The notes: generated by a model not told the origin, from the letters alone. A stretch of DNA of 64,000 nt from Talpa occidentalis (GCF_014898055.3 NW_023601322.1:66058740-66122739); one strand, 5' to 3'. Numbered from the stretch's first letter, positions 1 through 13,293 are shown. A program made the numbers and translations.

Positions 1-1650
1 AACTCTCAAATGGTAGCTATTATCGTATTAGATTTTATTTTACACTAATATATGCTCCCTAGGAGAGAGCCTGGAAAAACATATAAATACCAAAAACAGC
101 AGTAGTAATTATCCTGAATGACAGGAGTGTAGAAGACTTTTATCCTTATTTTTGTTGCTATTTTTTTAACTTTTCCATGATAACTATGGGTTAAAAGAAA
201 ACCTGAAGGCCTTAGGATAAAAAAATATTTTAAAAGAATTTTTAATACCCATATTATTTCCATAAAGTACCTAGGAAAAAACAGGGAGGAATTTATAACA
301 GAAACAAAAAAGCAGATCATACCCTTATCTAGTAGGTTTGAGTTTTGCTAGTATCAGAGTAGCTAGTTGGATCTTTCCCTCTCAGCTCTTGGCTCTCAAA
401 ACACATAGCATATTACGTCTGTGCCAGTCCCGAGTAATGGATATATATTTTTAACTGCACACGTAATCCCATGTCCAAATATACTTCACACATATATGTA
501 CATATTACCAGAAAAAAGAATAAGAATGCAGGTTAAATCTAGTCATGGAAAGTGCCTTGGCAAGCGGCAACCAAAGGCACAAAGAACATTCTGTGAGATC
601 TACATGCTAGGTTCCTGTGCACTTCCCATCCAGCAACACTTAGACATCAAGAACCAGAGCCCTCCCTCCCGGAGTGGCTGCCTTCCCACGCCACCCTCTA
701 CCTCCCTCATTGGCACCAGCCATAAGGGGACCTTACGTTAAACCACTAAGACAAGCCAAGGAGCAACCAGTGAAGGTCTGGAATCCTGCTCCTGCCTCCT
801 CAGAGCTTATCCTACAGGCAGGAGGGCAATTTCCCTGCCCTGGACGCAAGCACTCCTGTCTCACTCTCCTGCTGGAGAGCTGCCCCAGGTCCACTCGACT
901 TCGTTACATGAAAATAAAACACCAGCCTGTTCAGGATCTGCCCAGCACATTATTGGGAGGAAGCTATAAAAACTGCCAACATGGGTGACCTCAAGCATTT
1001 TCCTTCTCAAATATGCTGGGAGTGAGGCACTGCTTTTCCTTTTCTCCCCCACCTTCCATCTTTTCCGAAAAGGCTTTCTGTGTCCCAACTGTGTTTATTG
1101 ACATCCCGGCCTCTTGGCCGTTCCAGCTGCGCAAGAGCGATTCTCTCTCCTTCCCATTTAAAGTGGCCCCTGTTCCGACCCACTGCCCATAACGTGTGCT
1201 TCCAGACCACACGGCCCACTGGCTTCTCAGAGTCTGGCTCAGAAACCAAATAAAAAGCTTTTCATTTACACTCCAGTTTATGTGCAGCAGCTCAAAGCCT
1301 TATTTTCATGTCTTACACAGCTCCCACCTGAATAAATTCGTTTTAAGTGCCACTTTTCCATGTGTGGATATGAAGTCATGAGGAAGTCTGAGGTAGAGCC
1401 CCGCAGGCCCTGAGGGATCCTATAGGCAGGCAGGGTTGTATGGTGACCCCCGAGGGACCCTTAGCAGTATACACCACAGCACTGGGAAGGGCAGTCACAG
1501 CAGTACATTGCCCCCCACCTAAGCCACTGGGTACAGCCGCCCTTTAGGCTTTGTCAGAGTTGAAAGCATGGCCCTTAAAGATCCTGGCACTAAACCCTAA
1601 CTCATCAGGTCCCCTAGGTGTGTATCCGTGGTGCATAGGAGAGGCTCAGA
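1..1650. other. No gene recognised
   Basis: Unique sequence of normal composition. Open frames on both strands are short and without recognisable similarity, and no clear repeat is seen. Confidence 0.5.
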
Positions 1651-1654
1651 ATTT

Positions 1655-1785
1655 ATACACTGCTAAAATGGGGGCAACACTTTCAGGATGGGGTATTGCA
1701 AAGACTGGATGGGATGATGAAATACAAAGTGCTTACCACAGAGACTGGCACAAAGAAACACTCCCCATGCATAGACAGCACCCAT
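1655..1785 (+). mobile_element. MIR fragment
   Basis: Contains 'tgctaaaatgggggcaacac' and 'gatgaaatacaaagtgctta', the central-to-3' part of MIR. Confidence 0.55.
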
Positions 1786-1969
1786 TATCATTAAAATTCA
1801 TTTTAAAACATGTGAAACACACACACCATACAAGGTGCTGGGTCTAAGCAATACAGACATGGTCCCTGGCCTAAAGCACATGCAGCGGGGCAGCAAAGTG
1901 ACAAACTGTCCTACTTGGTGTACTCACTGCTACCAGGCAGTATGAAGGTTTGACGCTGGCAGGGGAAAG

Positions 1970-2910
1970 AGCAGCTAATCCTGCCTGTGGAGATCTGTAA
2001 ACAAAGAACATCAAAAATGGTGATAAGGCCTTATGTCATCTGGTAACTTCCACCCTGGTCTCATTTTCCACCTCCAACTCCCCCCACTCCTGGGCCTTCT
2101 TGCTACACCAGGCTTAGCTCTAATTGGGGGCCTGTACCTGGAAATGTCCCCTCCCGCCCAACTCTCACAACTGGCACCCTCATTTCACAAGGGTCTCCAC
2201 TCACATGTCACCTTCCCAGACACCCCCAAAAGACTTCTCTGCCGCCAACCATGGCTTTATTGTTCTTTACTCCCAATACTGCATTCAAATCTATTTGTTT
2301 TCAAATAGGACTTTGTCTTGTTCGTAACTGTGATCTCTAAGCCCAAAACAGTGCTGGAATCAACAAAAGAATCAGTCAGGGTTAGAAGGTGGGCACCCCT
2401 TGCATGTAAAGCATGAGGTCAAGAGCATTATGTACATCAGCATTGAACCCTCAACACATCCTTATGAAGCGGGTGTTGAGGTTATGTCAGCTAATAATGG
2501 CTTGTGGGGTGGGAAGAAATATCTCTGAGGGCAGGATCTAAGAACACAGGCTCTACATTCAAGTGACGACTGGGGGACACTGAGAGCCCCCTCTCCCCCA
2601 CCAGTTACTCTAGACCCTGCCAACATCTTCTGAGCTATCTTTCAGGAGGCCTGGCTGAGCACATACTCTGGCCTCTCCCACTGCACCATCAAGAGGAAGA
2701 GTGGGGATACAAAACCCACTGCTGGTCTACCCCTTGTCTTTTTAACCTTCAGTAGTTCTATTTCTGATAAACAGCCTCCAGGAAAACATCCCAGGATGGA
2801 TAATGTCTGAGGGATTTGCCCTCCAAAGTCAGCCCTCCCTAAAGACCAACAAGATCAATTAGAAAAGGGTCCAGCAGCCCACCTGTAACCACAGTAGTCA
2901 TCATGTACTC
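1970..2910. other. No gene recognised
   Basis: Unique, pyrimidine-rich in places (2,040-2,250). The short frames here do not resemble proteins I know. Confidence 0.5.
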
Positions 2911-2914
2911 ACTG

Positions 2915-3112
2915 CTCATCACAAGCCAGGGTCTGTGCTAAGGCTTTAGGGACCTTCTCTCACATCATTCTCACAGTTCCTCAAAATAGTTACAACACCC
3001 TCAATTTACAGTGGGGGAACCAAGGATCAGAGAGAGGTTAAGTCACTTCCCATGCTCACATAGCTAAGAAGTGGAGAAACCAGAATTTGAACCTCAGGTT
3101 GTTTGACCCATG
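2915..3112 (-). mobile_element. MIR fragment
   Basis: Reverse MIR: 'gatcagagagaggttaagtc', then 'aatttgaacctcaggtt' (tRNA-like box B region of MIR). Confidence 0.6.
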
Positions 3113-3826
3113 AAAAATATTCAAGAACTGTTAGGCTAATGATTTCTTCCTGTTTCATAGCCAAGGAAACAGGCACTAGGACAGTCACCAAATTGTTCAA
3201 CAGTTTACAGCTGGATTAGGGTTTGAACCAGATCTGTTTGACACAAGGCCATATTCCATGGTGACATTTCATCACACCCACACAGTGACCAGTGCTGGAC
3301 ACTGGAGAGAGAAATCTTGTTCAGTAGAAAACTATAGCACACCATTGTGGGATATCAAATTCTGATCCCATTCACGGTGGTTGAGCTATTTTTCACCTCT
3401 TGGTAAATTACATTTCACTCTGTTGCTTACCTACAAACTAGACAGGCTTCTGCCATCTTACACATTTTCACAGTCCTTACCAAACTCTCAATTCTTGTAG
3501 TTTCCAACTTTTCTCCTACACTCCTGATATGGTCCTTACTAGAACTCTGGAGGGGCTATGGTTGACATTTCCCACTAACATCTAAAGCCCTGCAAGCTGA
3601 AGCTAGGTAACTAGATAAAAACTTCAAGGACTCATCACCACAGCAGATCATGAATCCCCCTCCTCTAAATGCCTAGGAATTCACATCATCCAGCAAATAT
3701 CTTCTACCACATTCGACAGATAGCTCAATTGGTCCTTAATGAACAAAAGAAAAATGAACAAGAAGTGAACTATATTGTTCAGAGGAAAAGGGAATGTTTC
3801 TTCTATCATTGAACAAGAGGAAGGAC

Positions 3827-4509
3827 TGACAGACTCTCCTTGATCAAAAGTGAGGTCAGGCTTCTCCGAACCCTAGGCCACTTCTCCACTAGGCCTAGGT
3901 CTCAGCATCATCTTTTTTTTTTTTTTTTAAGATTTATTTATTTATACAAGAACCAGGTACAGGCCAGATGTGTGGGAGGGTAAGAGGATTCACCAGAGAC
4001 AGAGCGTGGAACAGAACAGGCAGACTGACTGAAATACACTGCTGAGGGGAGCAGCGGGCCAGACAGGAGAGGTCTGCTCGCCATGTGGTTATCTGCAAGG
4101 CCGGTGGGGATCAAACTGACACTGCAGAGGCTGCGGACAGCTTCACAGCGCTGCGCTCAACTGCCTGCACCACCAGGGAGGCCCTCAGCATTATTCTTGC
4201 CAAGTCATTCATACCAGTCTTAGCAATAATCCTACAAAGTCAGTTTAGAAAGAATTCTCCCACCTTTGATAAGTCCTTTACCCACCTTTAGCAAGAATTC
4301 TGTTTGATGAGTTTAGCCAAACTTCCCCTATCCTTGATGTCTCCTCTTAGTGTTGCATCCAGTCAGCCTCTCCCCCTGCTTCTTGGCTATAAATCCCCAC
4401 TTGTCCTTGTATTCAGAATTGAGGCCCTTTCCTCTCCCCCAATGCAATAGCCATGAACAAAATCTCCCTCGTCATTTAAACAAGTATCAGAATCATTTTT
4501 TCTCTAACA
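3827..4509 (+). mobile_element. Solo LTR of an endogenous retrovirus, split by SINE
   Basis: Begins TGACAGACTC and ends CTCTAACA, with the 3' phrase 'aacaagtatcagaatcattt'. It matches the LTR at 16,681-17,356 at its start (GACTCTCC..TGATCAAA..GTCAGGCT), middle (GAATTCTCC) and end (AACAAGT.TCA..AT..TTTTCT.TAACA). A SINE sits at 3,913-4,183, flanked by CTCAGCAT-type target duplications. No internal retroviral genes lie beside it. The family is not named with confidence; it looks like an ERV1-type MER LTR. Confidence 0.6.
3913..4183 (-). mobile_element. tRNA-derived SINE
   Basis: Reverse copy. T run and TTTATTTATAC tail at the left, GGGAGGCC head at the right. Inserted in the LTR at 3.8-4.5 kb, with CTCAGCAT-type target duplication on both sides. 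Older subfamily (body reads CTGTCTGGCCCGCTGC on the SINE strand). Confidence 0.85.
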
Positions 4510-5037
4510 ATACTAAGCCTTGTGTCAGACAGCAGGGTCTCTTCTTGCTGAAAATTCTCAATTCATGTCCCAAATACCATTCCCAGATCTCCAAGAGCCA
4601 TCTCTCCCCTCCTCACCACAAGAAAATATATGATGATGACCACAGTGGTTTCCCCACCACCAGCCTGTGGATCTTCGTTTCTCACAGGCTGGCTGCCAGC
4701 CCCCTACCTGCCCTGGGACTGCCAGCCCCCAGCTTCACGACAGTTCATTCACACAGAGAACATGGCTATGAAAATACAGAAACACATTTCCCATCTGGAA
4801 AGACCTTGGAGCTAAATATTATGTAGGGTGTGACGGTGTTCATCTACCAGCAAAAATGTGAGTCTAAGAGAAACACTGAGACATGAGAAGACTGCTAGTA
4901 CGAGGGCCAGTGCGTCAGCAAGAGCTAAATTTAGCAGCCTATGTCTCTAACTTCATTTTCAGGAAAAAGAGAGGCAGGAAGAAAATGTACGAACAAATTT
5001 AAATGAAAGAACTTTTTTTTTTTAATTGCTGATGACT

Positions 5038-5345
5038 ATTTAAAAAATATATTTTATTTTATATAATTCTTACATCATTTTTCATTTTTGCACAATGTAT
5101 GCATTTTCATTTTGGTTATATTCCCCATACAATTGCACCACCCCCCCTTATTTTGACCCTAGTCCTTCCTCTCCCCTCCCCCCACCAAGTGTCTCTGGTT
5201 TATAGTTGCTTGTTGATTTTGATTTTCACTTTGTATTAATTAGTCTTTTTCCCGGTCCCTTATTTAGGTTTTCTAAATTCCTGCTATGAGTGAGACCATC
5301 CGGTATTTTTCTTTTTCTTTCTGACTTATTTTGCTGAAGGACTTT
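5038..5345 (-). mobile_element. L1 3' end, reverse orientation
   Basis: Shares long stretches with 34,385-34,727 ('ctgctatgagtgagaccatc' and the nearby 'tccggtatttttc'). It is therefore the same L1 3' UTR type, in the same orientation and truncated to about 300 bp. Confidence 0.75.
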
Positions 5346-5999
5346 TGAGAAAGGGTGAGAATCCATTTCCTAACTGACCTGCTGCTACTTCACAGAAAGG
5401 AGCATGGAGGAGGAGCCTGCTTTTGGAGGCCAGTGGAAGGAAGGGCTCCACCCACCCCACACCCACAGAACCAAATCCCCTGACAGGTTCCTTTGGACTC
5501 AGTGACTGCATGGTACTAAGGAAGCTGCCTGCCTATTGGGAAATTCAAGTGGTAATGGCTGGGGGCAAAAAGAGCAGGTGGATTCAGAAAAACTGGAAGT
5601 TCTGGAAAAACTTGTAACAGCTTTCAAAGAGATTTTGCTTTCTAGTAGAGTGGCTAGTATGAAAACACTCATCAACTAGGCACCAAATGCCTACAGGGAG
5701 GGTGTGGAAGCCTGGGAGAAGAGACAGAGACATCCAGATAATGTTGAGTGGTGTGTCTGAGCACAGGGGTGGGGCCCCAGTTCAGGCCCCAGTTCCATGG
5801 AGGTTTGAATCCTCTCAGGGCTACTGAAGCCAGCTGCAGTCTCAAACATTTTAACATAAAAGAGGTTATCGGTGTATGTGTAGGGAACAGAATAGAAAGC
5901 TGCACACCAACCCCACCACTGCTCCCTAGAATCAAAGCTTCTGCCTTGACCTCAATAAAAAAAAAAAAAATCCATTATTACAAAATTTCATCACACCCT

Positions 6000-6835
6000 T
6001 GAAAATGTATTGGTACCCACGAAGGGATAATATTATTTTTCTATAAACAAGTCCTTTAAAATCAGTAAGAATAAACCCAAGCATCCCGAAGGGAAAATGA
6101 ATAAAGGGTGTGAAAAACAATTCACAAAAACATACAAAAAACTATTTATTCTATGAAAATCAAATGCTCAACTTTATCACTAATCAAAAAAGGACATGTT
6201 AAAATTAAAATGAGATAGCTTCTCCCACATATCAATTGCAAACCTCCTAATAGGCAGCAAAGGCCAGAATTCAAAGAATTCTGAATCCTCGTGCACCACT
6301 GGTAGATGGTGTATGGATCTGACCTACAGGGGCAGCTGTCCAGATGAAGACCAAAAAATTTTAAGTGGACATCCCATTTGACTTATTAATCCTACTTCCA
6401 AAGCTCTGTCCTACAAAATTATTCAAAGATCTATAAGGGTTTAACCACAAGATTGCTTTATAATCCTAAAAGACTGGAAATAGTCTTCTATCCAATTAAA
6501 AGGGATACAGCTACATGACGGAATAGAAACTTTTAAAAGCAGGCTACAAAAACGTCTACAGATACAAGAAAATTATTACATATAAAATTAAAAACACAGA
6601 CTAAAAATATTTTACAATGGAATCAAAATTTATTTATGTCATCTCTCATACATTGCGGCTTAATGGAATTAATACAAAGAAACACACAAAAACATTACCA
6701 GTGTTACCTCTGGAAGTAGCCTGTCATAGGTGGTTTTCTTTTATTTCCTCATGTATACTTTTCAGTACTTTCAAAATCCTTAAACAGATAAATTATTTTC
6801 TTGTACTCAGGAAATCTCCATATTATTTTTTTAAA
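6000..6835 (+). mobile_element. Old L1M-type fragment
   Basis: AT-rich sequence containing phrases typical of ancient L1 3' regions (the 'cctaaaagactggaaatagt' type, and near 6,695-6,760 the 'taacagtggttacctctgg' type). It ends in an A/T-rich tail. Diverged, and boundaries are uncertain. Confidence 0.5.
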
Positions 6836-6839
6836 TAAA

Positions 6840-8150
6840 CAAATGAGGGGAAAAGTACTTTACCTTCTTTCCAATATGTGAAAGTCATTGAACTAATAAC
6901 TCCAGCCAAAAGCCTGCCCCAGGCCACTTGTCCAGTTGCCTAGCAGAAAACTTCTTCCACACCCACTTCCTTGATCCCTAAGGAACTCTCAGTCCCTGGA
7001 CCCTGCTTTGAAGCCAAGACTGTTGTACGCAATTCAAGCAAAGAAAGTCAGATCACAGCTCAAGTCCTACAACAGGCATTGAGGGTCCTTCCATTCCTTG
7101 TCCAGCCCAGTCTTTTGAACAAATGAAGCTCTTGAGCATGAATTTCAGAGGCTGCCACCTCCTTTGAGCCTTCCCCAACCCCTCAGGCATGCAGGCAGGC
7201 AGCACTGCAGTTTTATGAAAAGGAAAGAAAGGCTCAGGAATTGAGGGCAGAGCCCAAAACTGGGCTGTCTCCAATCTGTCTAATGATTTTAGGCCCTCCC
7301 CAGTTGGCCAGGGGTCCTAGGAGGGGAGAATGGGACCCTGGCATCCCCAATCCCCTGTGGCCAGGGGCCTGGTTGTCCATCTTTCAGTCTCCCTCATGCA
7401 TCCCCACCTGAACTGTCCTGCTCTGCTCTTGCTTCCATAATAAAAAGGAAGCAAGCCTCTGGTATGCTTCCAGAGGCTTCCTCTCACAACTCATTAATTT
7501 CAGTTAACTATCTAATCTGCTACTATCCTATCACTTTGAGTTGCTCTGATATTTCAACCAAAATCATGAGTCAGAACTTGCTCAGCTGTGAATGACAGAA
7601 ACTATCAAAGTCTACCTGACTTAAAAGGATTTAAAAAATGGAATTCATTAACTCATGTCACTAGGGAATCCAAGGTACACAGAGGCTCAAGCATCAGGGC
7701 TCTATCTGTTCTTTCTCTATTTAGTGAGCAAGATATTCACCAACAGTCTCATACTTATAGCCTACCAATTCTAGCAAAAACAGACCATCCTCCCAAGAGC
7801 TCTGGCAGATAAGTGCCAGGGAGGACACTACACTAGCTCAGAGCACCTGCCCACTCCCCAGGACACAGGGCAAAGGTCATCCCCATCCAACTATACAGGA
7901 AAAGGTGTTCTCTTCCCAGAAGGGAGTAGGAGATGCTAGAAAGGAAGTCAACAACAGATTTCCATGTAAACAAATCTCTTCCACTTTAAGAACAAATTAG
8001 TTTTTTGGCACAGGCATTCATTGGCAGCGGGAAGCATGAATGACACCATAAGGCTGGGGTTACTTTGCCACCGACACAAAGTGAAATATTAGCTAACATT
8101 CACAAGAAATTCCTAAATATTGCTACAAAAATCTAGATGAGAACAGGGTT
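6840..8150. other. No gene recognised
   Basis: Unique sequence. Contains a forkhead-like TGTAAACAAA at about 7,963. No repeat or exon called. Confidence 0.45.
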
Positions 8151-8156
8151 GGGTTT

Positions 8157-8416
8157 TGGTTTTTTAGTAAATTTTATTGAGATATGATTTACAATAAAGT
8201 TTAATCTTTTTAGTAAAAAGCTCTACAAATTTTAGTAAATGCACACAGTGTGTAACCACCACAGTCGAAACACAGAAAATTTCCATCACCCCCCAAAATT
8301 CCTTTGTGCCATTTTAATCAATCCCTCCCTCCTTTCCTAGCCCCCGGCAACCATGGATTTATGTCCTTACAACTTGCCTTTTTCAGAATCACAAAGTTAT
8401 TCAGTGTGTAACTTTT
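8157..8416 (-). mobile_element. Ancient L1 3' UTR, left part (split by SINE)
   Basis: Begins with the 'tttattgagatatgatttaca' signature of old L1M 3' UTRs in reverse orientation. It continues at 8,748-8,870 after a SINE insertion with duplicated target TCAGTGTGTAACTTTT. Confidence 0.65.
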
Positions 8417-8747
8417 TTTTTTTAATAAACATATTATTTTTTTATAGAGGCATTTTTTTTTATTTATTTGTTTGTTTGTTTGTTTTTTTGTTTTTGTTTA
8501 TACATGCACTGGGTACAGTCAGAAGCGCGGGAGGGTGAGAGAATTCACCAGAGCCAGAGTGGGGAGCAGAGCAGGCAGAAGACCGAAGTACACTGCTGAG
8601 GGGAGCAGTGGGCGGCAGGAGAGGTCTGCGCGCCATGTGGGACCCTCCTCTGGTGGCCGGGGAGCAGCCGGGGATCGAACCGGTGCCGCAAAGGCCGCGG
8701 GCAGCTTCGCAACCCAGCGCTCAACCGCTGCACCACTGGGGAGGCCC
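8417..8747 (-). mobile_element. tRNA-derived SINE, young subfamily, extended tail
   Basis: Reverse copy inserted into an ancient L1, with perfect target duplications TCAGTGTGTAACTTTT at 8,401-8,416 and 8,748-8,763. On the SINE strand the tail reads GTGCATGTATAAAC, then AAAC/AAAT units and ATGCCTCTAT. The last block is shared with the copy at 13,294. Confidence 0.9.
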
Positions 8748-8870
8748 TCAGTGTGTAACTTTTCCAGTCTGACTTCTTTCATTGATCATAATGCATCCTG
8801 AGATTCATCTATGTTGGTGCATTTATCAGGAGTATACTCTTTTTACTGATGGGTATATACTGATATACAC
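8748..8870 (-). mobile_element. Ancient L1 3' UTR, right part
   Basis: Continuation of 8,157-8,416. It starts with the second copy of the target duplication and carries the L1M-type 'attcatctatgttg' stretch. Confidence 0.6.
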
Positions 8871-8949
8871 ACACCAGCTTTAAAAATTCACCTACAACAG
8901 TATAATCTAAGATATTCATAAGATACCCTGAATAATTTTATATATCAGT

Positions 8950-9230
8950 TCAACAAATATTTAAGTCTGCTCTGTATCCCTAGGTTACATTACTGAGCTA
9001 CATAAAGTCTTTATTCCCAGAGCACTTTAATTTTAATAAAGTGGTCAGGAAGAGCGTCTGAGGGAGCAAAAAGGAACAAGGAGCAGAATCCTCACAGTTA
9101 CCTAGCGAAAAGAACATTCCAGGCATAAGAACCACCAGAGCAGAGAGGCCCCAAGGCCTAACAGAACTGGGAAAATTTGAGGAACAGCAATCTGACCAGA
9201 GGCTACATCGAACAGAGCAGGGGTGGAGGA
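8950..9230. mobile_element. Ancient interspersed repeat
   Basis: 'ttcaacaaatatttaagtct' followed by 'agaacattccaggcataaga' and 'gaggccccaaggcctaacag'. The order matches a very common mammalian fossil repeat (L2/MIR era) whose exact family I cannot fix by eye. Confidence 0.4.
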
Positions 9231-9239
9231 GGGTGGGGG

Positions 9240-10600
9240 TTAAGAGGGGAGGGAAAGGAGAGCTTCACAAAGTAGAGTCTTTAGGTTTTCACCTAAGTGA
9301 GATAGGAAATTATCCAACCCACACATCCCACACCGTTCAGGAGGCTGAGTCCTTCTGGAGACCATTCCACAGCCTCAGAAGTCAGCTACAGCTAAGCCAA
9401 ACTCCACACCGACCACCTGCCCACTCTCAGATACTTCACAGAGGAAATCTTGCGGCCTGCAACACCACCTTGCAAATATCCTGAGTCTCCCCGGGAAGAC
9501 TAGCACCATTATTTGCCACTCAGTAAGAGTCCCACATAAAATAGTTAAATCTGAATATCAGATAAAACAATGAATTGTCTTAAATGTAAGTATTTCTATA
9601 GTGCATGGGATATATTTATACTAAAAATGAAAAATGAAAGGCTTCTTGTCCAAATATTAAAAGTTTCAAGTCAGTGACAGCAGAGCATTAAGCAAAGCAT
9701 GACGTCCTTCTCAGTGTGGGGACCAGTGCAGTTACACTGGCCCTGCTCCCGCACTCAGCTTTCCTGTCTATACTAAAGATAATTAAACATCTGACCTCCT
9801 CTCTATCAGCTATTTTACAGAGGAAACAAACCATCCAAGAGCAAGTTCAGTTTGTCAGGTCCACACTCTCTCCTACATATTCATTCTCCTTGCCTCTTCT
9901 CCACCAAATGCAAAGGGAGCCACATCCCTCCCTCAAGAGTGCTCCCTTCTAGCTGAGCAATGCATCCTACCCTCTTCTCCCTTCTTGGGGCTTCACATTA
10001 TTCATTATGCATCTCTTCTCTGTATCTTTAACCTCTGGTCTGCAGGAAGTCTACTTCTCACCAACAATTAAACCTGCTTGAATCTACTGCATTTTTTTTT
10101 TTTTAACTTCCCCTGGATCCTTACATACCCCTAAGAGCAAACAGTATTACCCTTCCATCCACAGTCCATCTACTTCCCCACCTCCCAGTGTTTTGTCAAT
10201 TTACTGCTTTCTGACTGTCTCCCCTCCAGTGCCGTATGTCATGCTTCTGCTTCAATCATCAGGTCTTATCTTTCCTCCTTAATTAAAGCTCTCTTTTGCT
10301 ATAATGATACCAAATTCTTCTAGCAGAATTGGAGGCAGTGCCTTACCTTCCCTCTGTGGCCCCTTTTCCTTTTATATGAAAGTCCTGAGAGTCTGTCCTA
10401 GATAATCTTCCTCATGTTACACAATCATTCACGATGCAGCCCAGAAGGTTCCACAAGATGAAGTCCACATCTCTCTCTAGTCCAGATTTCTGTTCTAGGT
10501 TTCTGTATGTCCTTGAATTTAACATGTCCAAAACCAGACTTACAAAAAGTAGACTCATTCTCCCCAACCCTCTTACCTGGTACCTTTACTTTTTGTATCT
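9240..10600. other. No gene recognised
   Basis: Unique to weakly repetitive sequence with short unsupported frames. 9,960-10,320 is pyrimidine-rich and may be old L2. Confidence 0.45.
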
Positions 10601-10609
10601 GAATGGCAT

Positions 10610-11020
10610 ATCTACTAACCTGACTCCAAGTCATAAATTTAGGTGCCATCCTTGATTCTTTCTTCTATTTTACCTTTGTATAACTAAATCCTATTAATTT
10701 TGCTTTCTACTTACCTGTCCCTTTTTAGGTCATACTATCTCTTCTATGAAAAGTTTTCAACAATCTCCTAGTCCACGCCTATTTCCAGTCTGGCCAATTC
10801 CTATCTCCACCCAGCAACCCCAGCTGTGCAAAAACTCCATTCTCATCCCGCATTGCTCCCCAACACACCATACACTCAAGGCTATCTCAATATCTGTCAA
10901 TGGTGAGCTAAACCACGCCATCTTTTGCCTCCCTCCATCTCTTGCAGACTACATGTACTATTTCCTCAGAACGCTTTTCCCTCCCCACTTTTACTTTCCC
11001 AGCCCCTAGCATGGCCAACT
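10610..11020 (+). mobile_element. L2-like pyrimidine-rich fragment
   Basis: Resembles the L2 (or related) 3' ORF pattern, with frequent CTCC/CCAC and 'cttgattctttcttc'. Low-confidence by-eye call. Confidence 0.35.
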
Positions 11021-11043
11021 CCCACTCATCAGGCCATGGGAAG

Positions 11044-11170
11044 CAGTAAGGAAAGTGGTTAAGGCAGATTCCACTGTCAGACTTCCTGTGTTTAAACCAC
11101 AGTTCCACCCCTTCCTAGCAATGACTTTAAATTCCCTAAGCTTCAATTTACCCTTCAGAAAATAGGAGGG
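11044..11170 (+). mobile_element. MIR fragment
   Basis: Contains 'aaagtggttaaggcagattc' and the central core 'ttaaattccctaagcttcaa'. A 5'-to-core MIR piece. Confidence 0.55.
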
Positions 11171-11490
11171 AAGAATGGGAAATGCCACTGGGGAGAAACC
11201 ATTGGTTGAGTACCCAGTCATCTCCCTTCTTCCTCACTACCAGAATCCCAATTTTGTTCAGGAGCCATGTACTCATCCTAGAGAATCTAACATAGCTGGT
11301 ATAAGTTACAGAAACCTACCTTCTTTTGGCCAATGATTAATATTAGCCAATTACATGTAAGAAGAAGTCTTTTGAGAGCTTCTGGAAAATACCATACTGC
11401 CCTCAAGTACCAAGCAAGAGAGGCCCCTGCTCTGGATCCAAAGTGCTAGAGGGTCCCACTATCACAAATATTCACATTAAAAGTCAGTAA

Positions 11491-11758
11491 GGGCCTCCCC
11501 GGTGGCACAGCGGGTTGAGCACAGCACTGTGAAGCTGTCTGCAGCCTCTGCAGCATTGGTTCGATTCCCAGCCAGCCAGGGAGATACCCACATGGCATGG
11601 CAGACCTCTCCTGTCTCACCCACTGTTCCCCTCAGCAATGTTTTCAGTTGTCTGCCTGTTCTACTCCCCACTCTGTCTCTGGTGAATTCTCTCACCCTCC
11701 CGCGCCTCTGGCCTATATCCCAGTTCTTGTATAAATAAATAAATCTTAAAAAAAAAAA
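11491..11758 (+). mobile_element. tRNA-derived SINE
   Basis: Complete copy. Head GGGCCTCCCCGGTGGCACAG (box A region), GGTTCGATTCCC-type box B, core CCTCAGCA.TG, and ATAAATAAATAAATCTTA tail. Confidence 0.88.
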
Positions 11759-12433
11759 GTTAACAATACATGGGCACCTCTGTCATCAAGGGTTACACAG
11801 CACAACCCACAACTCTCACCATCCACCTTCATGACTAACATTGTTGAGGCCCCAGAGAGACACTTCACACCTCCTGCCCTATGTCCTCAAAACAAAGGGT
11901 AACTGAGTCCAAATAAGAAGGCTATGGACTATGCTTTAGCCAACACCAGAGACCAGTACTGCTGTGGACTATGGGAAGATGTGAGCGGCAAGTGCAGTTA
12001 GGTAAGAAAAAAATAAATCAGTTTGTCAGATTCTTCCTGTCAGTACAAATGCAACATAATCTTGCAAAATGAAGTATGAAAGCTCAAGAGTGCTGAATAT
12101 CCATTTTCTTGCTTCAGGTTCATAATCATGGTTCCAAAGGTAGCCACAAATTAGTGTGATGTTAGCACCAGATGCAAGTGGTGGCTGAAGACTATAGCAT
12201 TGCATATATACCCATGTGTGTCATAAATGTAGAAACACATCTTACATATATGTGAAATATAAACACATGAAGCAACAGTATTTTAGAATGAAATGAAAGA
12301 CACAAACTATAACTAGAGATACTAGATTTTAAAAAATAATTAACACTAAGATTTAATTTTCAAAATATTGAATGACTTTCAACTATTCAACATTTCTTGA
12401 AACTTTAACATTAAGTATAAATTACATTTTGCC

Positions 12434-12711
12434 TTTTTTTTAAGATTTATTTATTTATGTATTTATACAAGCACCGGGTACAGTCAGAATCGCAGGAGGG
12501 TGAGATTATTCACCAGAGCCAGAGCGGGGAGCAGAACAGGCAGAATGACGAAAAATACTGCTGAGGGGAGCAGTGGGTGAGTGGGTGCAACAGGAGAGTC
12601 TGCGCGCCATGTGGGACCCTCACTGGTGGCCCCGGGAGCAAACCAGCGCTGCAGAGGCTGCCGGCAGCTTCACAGCCCAGCACTCAACCGCTGTGCCACC
12701 AGGGGAGGCCC
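12434..12711 (-). mobile_element. tRNA-derived SINE
   Basis: Reverse copy with T-rich start and AGGGGAGGCCC head end. Flanked by ATTTTGCCTTTT / ATTTTGCTTTTT target duplications. The box B region is partly lost. Confidence 0.87.
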
Positions 12712-13024
12712 ATATTTTGCTTTTTAATAGATAATTTGAGCACTTTAGAAGAAAACAGCTTGCTAAAAAAAGATCATTTGAATATTCTCATTTGAAAAGA
12801 ATGCTCAAACTTGGTAATTTTGTGTACAAATAACTGTTCTATTTAATAATAAAATAACAATAGATAATAATAATAAAAAGATAAATGTTGAAATTCATGC
12901 TAATAATTTAACATTTCAATTTTTCTTAACTTAGAAAATTAAATGGCAGATTTTAAAATACCATGACAATCAAAAGAAAGACTACAGAAGAAAGCAAGAA
13001 GCTTCATGTTTATGGCACTCTTTC

Positions 13025-13293
13025 CCTGCTCTTTGAAAAAGAGATCCTACCCAAAGGACACAAAAACATTAATTCAGAAGAATACCTGCTCCCTTATGTT
13101 TGTTGAAGCACTATTTACAATAGGTAAGACTTGGAAACAACCCAAATGCCCAAAACAGATGATTGGATCAAGAAGATGTGGTATTTATATACAATGGAAT
13201 ATTATCCAGCAGTCAAAAAAGGTAAACTCATGCCATTCACAGCAACATGGATGGAGCTAGCAGGGATTATGCTCAGTGAAATAAGTCAGAAGA
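13025..13293 (+). mobile_element. L1 3' ORF2 fragment
   Basis: Translation in two frames gives the L1 ORF2 C-terminus: YPKDTKTLIQ and ALFTIGKTWKQPKCP in one frame, then DDWIKKMWYLYTMEYYPAVK and TWMELAGIMLSEISQK after a frameshift. A SINE immediately follows at 13,294 and probably interrupts the element. No functional protein remains. Confidence 0.85.

Noticed and set aside
8472..8801. 109-residue + frame and overlapping minus frames
   Set aside because: Encoded by a SINE copy; the same peptides appear at 13.3, 24.3, 31.7, 37.8 and 56.6 kb.
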